From positions 162,348 to 226,347 of the forward strand of contig DFZA01000007.1 in the NCBI GenBank assembly GCA_002382665.1: 64,000 bases of DNA, read 5' to 3'. This DNA is from Peptococcaceae bacterium UBA4068. GTDB lineage: Bacteria > Bacillota > Dehalobacteriia > UBA4068. Positions 59,738 through 64,000 of this stretch are shown here, piece by piece (positions within the stretch are counted from its first letter, which is position 1; the number at the start of each line of letters is the position of its first letter). Position numbers and translations under genes: made by a program. Below the pieces are notes generated by a model. That model saw only the letters and a program-made list of their open reading frames with translations. It searched no databases and was not told the origin of the DNA.

Positions 59738-60513
59738 GATTTTTCCTCCGACAGAGATCTCATTTGACGCCTGTTAATCAAAGCAGTGATTAGCTTTTCT
59801 AGTATAATACTTAATACCACTACTACTACTGTCCAGACAAAAGTATCGGCGGATTCCAGATTTACTTTTGCCGCCTGCAATTGGCTGCCAATAGCCATCC
59901 TGGGCGCAGCAATTACTTCCGCGGTAATCCCCGATTTCCAGGCCAAACCAAGACCACTGTTGATTGCCGCCAATAAATATGGCTTTAATGAAGGATAATA
60001 GATTTTTTGCCAAATACGCAATTTTTTTACTTTGTATAATGAGGCCATTTCCAATAAATGCCGGTCGGTATTTTCAATACCGGAGAGTGTATTGGCCCAG
60101 GCCACCGGCAGTACCATCAAAAATGAGATAAATATCGGCAAACTGCTCGCAACAATCCAAAACAAAGCTAGTATGATAAACGAAACAACCGGCGTCGCTC
60201 TGACAACTTTAATCAAAGGTGCCAATAATGCTTCCGCAAACCTGTTAGCATGCATTAACATGGCCAGTAAGATACCGGCAACCATGCCACAGGTAAAGCC
60301 AACTAAAATTCGCAACAGCGATGCAAAGGTAATCTGCCAAAATTCCGCAGTAAAAATAATTATAAAAAAACGCTTAACAACCTCTTGGGGCACAGGAAAA
60401 ATCAGCTCTTTATTAACAACATGAGCAATTAAAGCCCATACAGCCAACCAAAAGAGCAGAACTGCCAATCCCTTGAGTATGGAATGCATTTTCCCTTTTC
60501 TTTTTTGATTCAT
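59734..60513 (-). CDS. ABC transporter permease (NitT/TauT-like)
   Basis: 259 residues with about six helices and the EAA loop variant IENTDRHLLEMASLYKVKKLRIWQKIYYPSLKPYLLAA, followed by GLGLAWKSGITAEVIAAP. Typical of SsuC/TauC permeases. Lies 11 nt after the binding-protein gene. Confidence 0.9.
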   Translation of the reverse strand: MNQKRKGKMHSILKGLAVLLFWLAVWALIAHVVNKELIFPVPQEVVKRFFIIIFTAEFWQITFASLLRILVGFTCGMVAGILLAMLMHANRFAEALLAPLIKVVRATPVVSFIILALFWIVASSLPIFISFLMVLPVAWANTLSGIENTDRHLLEMASLYKVKKLRIWQKIYYPSLKPYLLAAINSGLGLAWKSGITAEVIAAPRMAIGSQLQAAKVNLESADTFVWTVVVVVLSIILEKLITALINRRQMRSLSEEKS

Positions 60514-60524
60514 ACTGTATTATT

Positions 60525-61499
60525 CTACTTAGTATAATAAAAATCTTCTTTTGGTAATTCGCCGCCTATAGATGCCTGGTCAACAGATAACAACATCGAA
60601 TAATATCCCTTCAAGGCTGTTTCCATCTGTTTGCCGCTGATAAATGTCAATCCGCAATTTGGTATAGACTGTTTGGCGATAGCAGCGTTGTCAATTATTC
60701 CATATTGAGCACATAATTTGGCAGTTTCACTAACATTATTTTCAGCGTATTCCGACGAAGCCGCCAAATCTTTCAATAATTGAGTAACCGTCTGTTTATT
60801 TGCTTTAACAAACGATTTTCTAGCTACTATGCTGCTCATACTTAGCTTTGTACCGGTATACTGCTGCCATTGATCGTTCAAGTCAAGTGCAATTCTTATA
60901 TCTGGATTCTTACTTATTACGGTAGATATAAATGGTTCCGGCAACATGGCAATATCAACTTCGTCTGAAGCCATTAACGCCGCCAGCTCCGAATGCTCGG
61001 ATTTATAAACAACATTTACATCCTTACCGATTTCCAATCCGGATTGAGCCAATAAAAATTCAAGAATATATTGCGGATTAGCTCCTTGGCCTGTTGCATA
61101 AATGGTCTTGCCTTGCAGATCGCTAAAGCTGTTAATAGTATTGCCATTTTCCAAAATATACAACGAACCTAAGTTATTGATTGCCAGCAATATAATTTCA
61201 CCGTCTGTCTTATTATACAGTTTTGCTGCTAAATTGCTGGGTAGCGCAGCTACATCTGCTTGACCATTGCTTAGTGCGGCAACAATTACATCGGGACTGC
61301 CTACTATTTGGAAGCTATAATTGCTGTTGGTATCTTTTGCGGCCTCGTCTATCATCTTCACCATGCCCATTCCGGCCGGCCCTTTTAATGTCATAATTGA
61401 AACCGGCTGAAGCTCGTCTTGTACATTAGACTCTTTTACGGCACAAGCGGATAATAAAGCAACCGCTAAAACTAAAACAGCTATAAATAGCTTTTTCAT
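60525..61499 (-). CDS. ABC transporter substrate-binding lipoprotein (NitT/TauT/NMT1-like)
   Basis: A 324-residue lipoprotein with lipobox LLSACA (Cys about residue 19). The mature part is a periplasmic-binding-type fold: VSIMTLKGPAGMGMVKMID, VAALPSNLAAKLYN, LQGKTIYATGQGANPQYILEFLLAQSGLEIGKDV, VDIAMLPEPFISTVI. The GQGANP segment is unlike the usual ligand loops of sulfonate binders, so the substrate is unclear. Starts 1 nt inside the TetR stop. Confidence 0.88.
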   Translation of the reverse strand: MKKLFIAVLVLAVALLSACAVKESNVQDELQPVSIMTLKGPAGMGMVKMIDEAAKDTNSNYSFQIVGSPDVIVAALSNGQADVAALPSNLAAKLYNKTDGEIILLAINNLGSLYILENGNTINSFSDLQGKTIYATGQGANPQYILEFLLAQSGLEIGKDVNVVYKSEHSELAALMASDEVDIAMLPEPFISTVISKNPDIRIALDLNDQWQQYTGTKLSMSSIVARKSFVKANKQTVTQLLKDLAASSEYAENNVSETAKLCAQYGIIDNAAIAKQSIPNCGLTFISGKQMETALKGYYSMLLSVDQASIGGELPKEDFYYTK

Positions 61500-62065
61500 C
61501 AGTTCTCCTCCATATTGCTATTTTTTCTGGCTGTAAATAATGGTATTTCACAAGACTGGCAAAAATCTGTAGTAATTTCATCTACGGGAATAACCATACC
61601 CTGTTTAATCCATTTATATAGCACCGCTGCCAAACCTGCACTTTGAACATACGCGGTAATTTCTTTTTTATCATTGTGCGGATAATAATAATCCATCATT
61701 AATGAGCTTAAATAATTACATCCATTAGCAATTACCATCGAAGAAAATCCCATACCGTTTTTTATATTAACCGCCCGTTCATAAAAACCTCTGTTAGCTT
61801 TAACACATGAAAAAAGCATTAACAACACATGATTTTTAAGGTCATACTTTATCGTAGGTGTAACCGAAGCATCAATATCGCGGATAAAAATCCATTCCAA
61901 AAGCTCGTCCTTGTTCTCAAAGTAATTATAAAAGGTACTACGGCTTAAGCAGGCGTTCTCTACTATTTTCTCTACTGTAATCTTGGTGTAATCATATTTT
62001 TGCATAAGCTCAATTAGACTATCGGCAATAGTATTTTTAATATTTACATCAGCTTTCTTGGTCAT
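61499..62065 (-). CDS. TetR/AcrR-family transcriptional regulator
   Basis: 188 residues, N-terminal HTH (KITVEKIVENACLSRSTFYNYFENKDELL) and a helical ligand domain. ATG 62063-62065 after GGGGG is favoured over 62092. First gene of a four-gene unit with the ABC importer, so it probably controls that importer. Confidence 0.88.
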   Translation of the reverse strand: MTKKADVNIKNTIADSLIELMQKYDYTKITVEKIVENACLSRSTFYNYFENKDELLEWIFIRDIDASVTPTIKYDLKNHVLLMLFSCVKANRGFYERAVNIKNGMGFSSMVIANGCNYLSSLMMDYYYPHNDKKEITAYVQSAGLAAVLYKWIKQGMVIPVDEITTDFCQSCEIPLFTARKNSNMEEN

Positions 62066-62102
62066 AAAAACCCCCATAACCATATCGTACAATGCAAAGC
62101 TA

Positions 62103-62136
62103 TAGGAGGTCTCCAGTTATTGGAGACCTCCTAGTT
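62103..62136 (-). terminator. GC-rich hairpin after the hydrogenase gene
   Basis: Perfect 13-bp stem TAGGAGGTCTCCA/TGGAGACCTCCTA (62103-62115, 62121-62133). It lies between the hydrogenase stop and the TetR start, both minus. The minus-strand tail is not T-rich, so termination efficiency is uncertain. Confidence 0.6.
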
Positions 62137-62153
62137 TTGCTAATAATTTGAAG

Positions 62154-63956
62154 CTATTTTTTAACTACAAAGTTCTCATCTGTTAATTCATTATATTGGC
62201 CACGCGGTACATAGTGAGTATGCAGATAGATATGAGAATTATGGCCGCAAGGTTCGCCCCACTCTTTGTAGAATTCAAGCAGATAAGGATTCTCATGCGA
62301 TTTACGCAATTCTTTACCTTCGTCTTCTTTATAGAGGGCTTCCATTCTCTTCTGTCTGGTAACTTCAACGTCAGCGGTACGCGGCTGTCCGCCACCGGTA
62401 ATGCAGCCACCGGGGCAGCCCATAACTTCAATGAAGTGATACGGAGAAGTACCGGCCTTGACTTGATCCATCAGTTTGCGAGCTCCGGCCAAACCACTTG
62501 TAACAGCGATTTTGACTTCAAAGCCCTCAAGAATGGACCATGCGGGTAATACGTTCTCGAGCTTAATTGTTGCTTCTTTGATCTGTTCCAAACCAACGAT
62601 CGGAGGAACATGAAGATCGGGCCAAGGCAATTCACGGCCGGTAATGATCTCATAAACAGTACGCAGCGCAGCTTCCATAACACCGCCGGTCAGACCGAAG
62701 ATGTCAGCAGCACCGGTGGAGAAACCGAGCGGATCGTCAAATTTTTCTTCCGGTAAAGATTTGAAATCAATACCTGCGGATTTAATCATATCACCTAATT
62801 CACGAACTGTCAGCACGGCGTCAACATTGGGATTGCCGTCATTTTCTAATTCCGGACGGGAAATCTCTGTCTTCTTGGCGGTGCAGGGCATAATCGATAC
62901 GACAAAGATGTCTTCGGGTTTTTTGCCGATCTTCTTGGCATAATAAGATTTAATCACGGCGCCGAACATCATATGCGGCGATTTGCAGGTGGAAAGATGA
63001 TCAAGTTCGGTCGGGAAAGTGCTCTCAATGAATTTAATCCATCCGGGGGAGCAACTGGTGCACATCGGTAATACGGCTTTGCCATCGGTCAGTGCGGATT
63101 TGACACGGCCGAGGAATTCCGTACCCTCTTCAAGTATTGTAAGGTCAGCGGCCCAGTTGGTGTCAAAAACATCATCAAAACCCATCCGACGCAAAGCTGC
63201 TACAAGTCTACCTGTCTGACAAGTGCCGGCATCCATGTCGAAGCATTCACCGATACCGGCACGAACTGCCGGTGCCGGCTGGACTATGACGTATTTATTG
63301 GGATCATTTAAAGCTGCCCAAACACGTTCTTTATGACTGGTCTCTTGAAGTGCGCCTACCGGGCAGACTACGGTGCATTGACCGCAGAATGCGCAGTTTG
63401 TGTCACCGATCGGGTCAGAGAATGGTGGAGCAATAACTGTCTTGAATCCACGATTTTGTGCACCGATAGCATATACCTTCTGAATGTCTTGGCAGGCAGA
63501 TACACAGCGACGGCACAAGATGCATTTGCTGGGATCGCGGGTTAAAGATTCACAAACATCTAAATCATAATCAAGCTTATTGACAGTGTATTTGTTTTCA
63601 TCTACGCCAAGCTCACGACCGAGAGCTTGCAATTCGCAATTGCCACTTCTTTCGCAGGCTAAGCAATCCTGATTATGGTCGGCAATCAGTAATTGATAAA
63701 GAACTTTGCGGGCTTCGCGAACACGGTTGCTGTTGGTATGGATAACCATACCGTCTCTGGCTTCAACCATGCAGGACGCTTGCAAATTACGTGCGCCTTC
63801 TACTTCAACAACACAAATTCGGCATGCGCCAAATTGATGAATTTTATCTAAATAGCATAATTTAGGAATATGGATGCCGTTTAATTCTGCTGCCTTTAAA
63901 ATCGTCAGACCTTCAGGCGCTTGACATGCTTTCCCGTTGATTGTTAGATTAATCAT
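62154..63956 (-). CDS. [FeFe]-hydrogenase catalytic subunit (HydA/HndD, NADH-dependent type)
   Basis: A 600-residue group A hydrogenase. N-terminal 2Fe-2S domain (CYLDKIHQFGACRICVVEVEG), His-type 4Fe-4S site (HNQDCLACERSGNC), two ferredoxin clusters (CILCRRCVSACQ and CAFCGQCTVVCPVGA), then the H-cluster domain: L1 MCTSCSPGWIKF, L2 MPCTAKKTE, L3 EVMGCPGGCITGGGQP. The C-terminus has a small tail typical of the bifurcating trimer (HndABCD/HydABC). L1 has Ser where many have a second Cys. Probably couples NADH and reduced ferredoxin to H2. A GGAGGAG site precedes the ATG. Confidence 0.96.
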   Translation of the reverse strand: MINLTINGKACQAPEGLTILKAAELNGIHIPKLCYLDKIHQFGACRICVVEVEGARNLQASCMVEARDGMVIHTNSNRVREARKVLYQLLIADHNQDCLACERSGNCELQALGRELGVDENKYTVNKLDYDLDVCESLTRDPSKCILCRRCVSACQDIQKVYAIGAQNRGFKTVIAPPFSDPIGDTNCAFCGQCTVVCPVGALQETSHKERVWAALNDPNKYVIVQPAPAVRAGIGECFDMDAGTCQTGRLVAALRRMGFDDVFDTNWAADLTILEEGTEFLGRVKSALTDGKAVLPMCTSCSPGWIKFIESTFPTELDHLSTCKSPHMMFGAVIKSYYAKKIGKKPEDIFVVSIMPCTAKKTEISRPELENDGNPNVDAVLTVRELGDMIKSAGIDFKSLPEEKFDDPLGFSTGAADIFGLTGGVMEAALRTVYEIITGRELPWPDLHVPPIVGLEQIKEATIKLENVLPAWSILEGFEVKIAVTSGLAGARKLMDQVKAGTSPYHFIEVMGCPGGCITGGGQPRTADVEVTRQKRMEALYKEDEGKELRKSHENPYLLEFYKEWGEPCGHNSHIYLHTHYVPRGQYNELTDENFVVKK

Positions 63957-63976
63957 TTATTTCACTCCTCCTTATA

Positions 63977-64000
63977 TTATCTTCTATCGCAACGCAGGCA
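63977..64000 (-). CDS. C-terminal end of the gene upstream of the hydrogenase (partial)
   Basis: Only the last seven codons (CLRCDRR, stop TAA 63977-63979) are in the window. A C-terminal CLRCD tail is typical of NuoF/HndC-like or glutamate-synthase-small-subunit-like flavoproteins; a NuoF-type diaphorase is expected here. Frame and identity are uncertain because so little is present. Confidence 0.45.
   Translation of the reverse strand, partial: CLRCDRR

Overview
The window reads as chromosome of an anaerobic, endospore-forming, low-to-mid GC Firmicute (Clostridia or Negativicutes grade; I cannot place it to genus). Support: a complete spoIIIAA-AH operon, spoVT, cdaA-ybbR, the Asp23/AmaP envelope module, an oxygen-sensitive class III ribonucleotide reductase (nrdDG), an [FeFe]-hydrogenase subunit, SLH surface anchoring and strong AGGAGG-type ribosome binding sites. 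No plasmid, phage, IS transposase or CRISPR array is visible; most of the window is vertically inherited core genome with a few accessory islands.

Layout. 1-2.9 kb: the start of gatC (minus) behind a hairpin-rich leader, tRNA-Lys(CTT), then a plus-strand DUF1646 membrane protein, a UspA protein and a flavodoxin. 2.9-6.3 kb: nadA-nadB-nadC (minus), de novo NAD synthesis from aspartate. 6.5-13.8 kb: a very large secreted SLH protein with a thrombospondin-type-3-like calcium-binding repeat array, followed by a protein with a probable N-terminal HTH; both have the same inverted repeat spacing (TGACA-N7-TGTCA) upstream. 13.9-19.4 kb: a five-gene polyamine operon (speA, speE, speB, a carboxy(nor)spermidine dehydrogenase-like gene, nspC-like), preceded by about 400 nt of structured leader that ends in an intrinsic terminator directly before the speA ribosome binding site. 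19.9-21.9 kb: spoVT, and a class I c-di-GMP riboswitch with terminator in front of a secreted acidic protein. 22-25.7 kb: flavodoxin, a HAD-type phosphatase lipoprotein, and a VanS/VanR-like two-component pair.

25.7-43.4 kb (minus) is housekeeping: mutS2, U32 peptidase, NIF3-like, zapA, pheT, pheS, a tiny YqzL-like ORF, an RNA methyltransferase, rplT-rpmI-infC with an L20-type leader and a non-AUG infC start, nrdG-nrdD with probable NrdR boxes, folD and a cyclodeaminase. 43-44.8 kb: nusB, DUF2273, amaP and asp23 from one promoter. 44.8-50 kb: spoIIIA operon, for the mother cell-forespore channel. 50-57 kb: cdaA, cdaR(ybbR), an FAD protein, glmM and glmS, linking c-di-AMP synthesis with UDP-GlcNAc precursor supply. 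57.2-59.1 kb (plus): DUF881, DUF1290, DUF881. 59.1-62.1 kb: a TetR regulator with a NitT/TauT-like ABC importer. 62.1-64 kb: the catalytic subunit of an electron-bifurcating-type [FeFe]-hydrogenase and the last codons of the gene upstream of it.

The strongest candidates for something undescribed are the structured attenuator-like leader before the polyamine operon together with that operon's unusual gene content, and the shared operator-like repeat linking the giant SLH protein gene to its neighbour.
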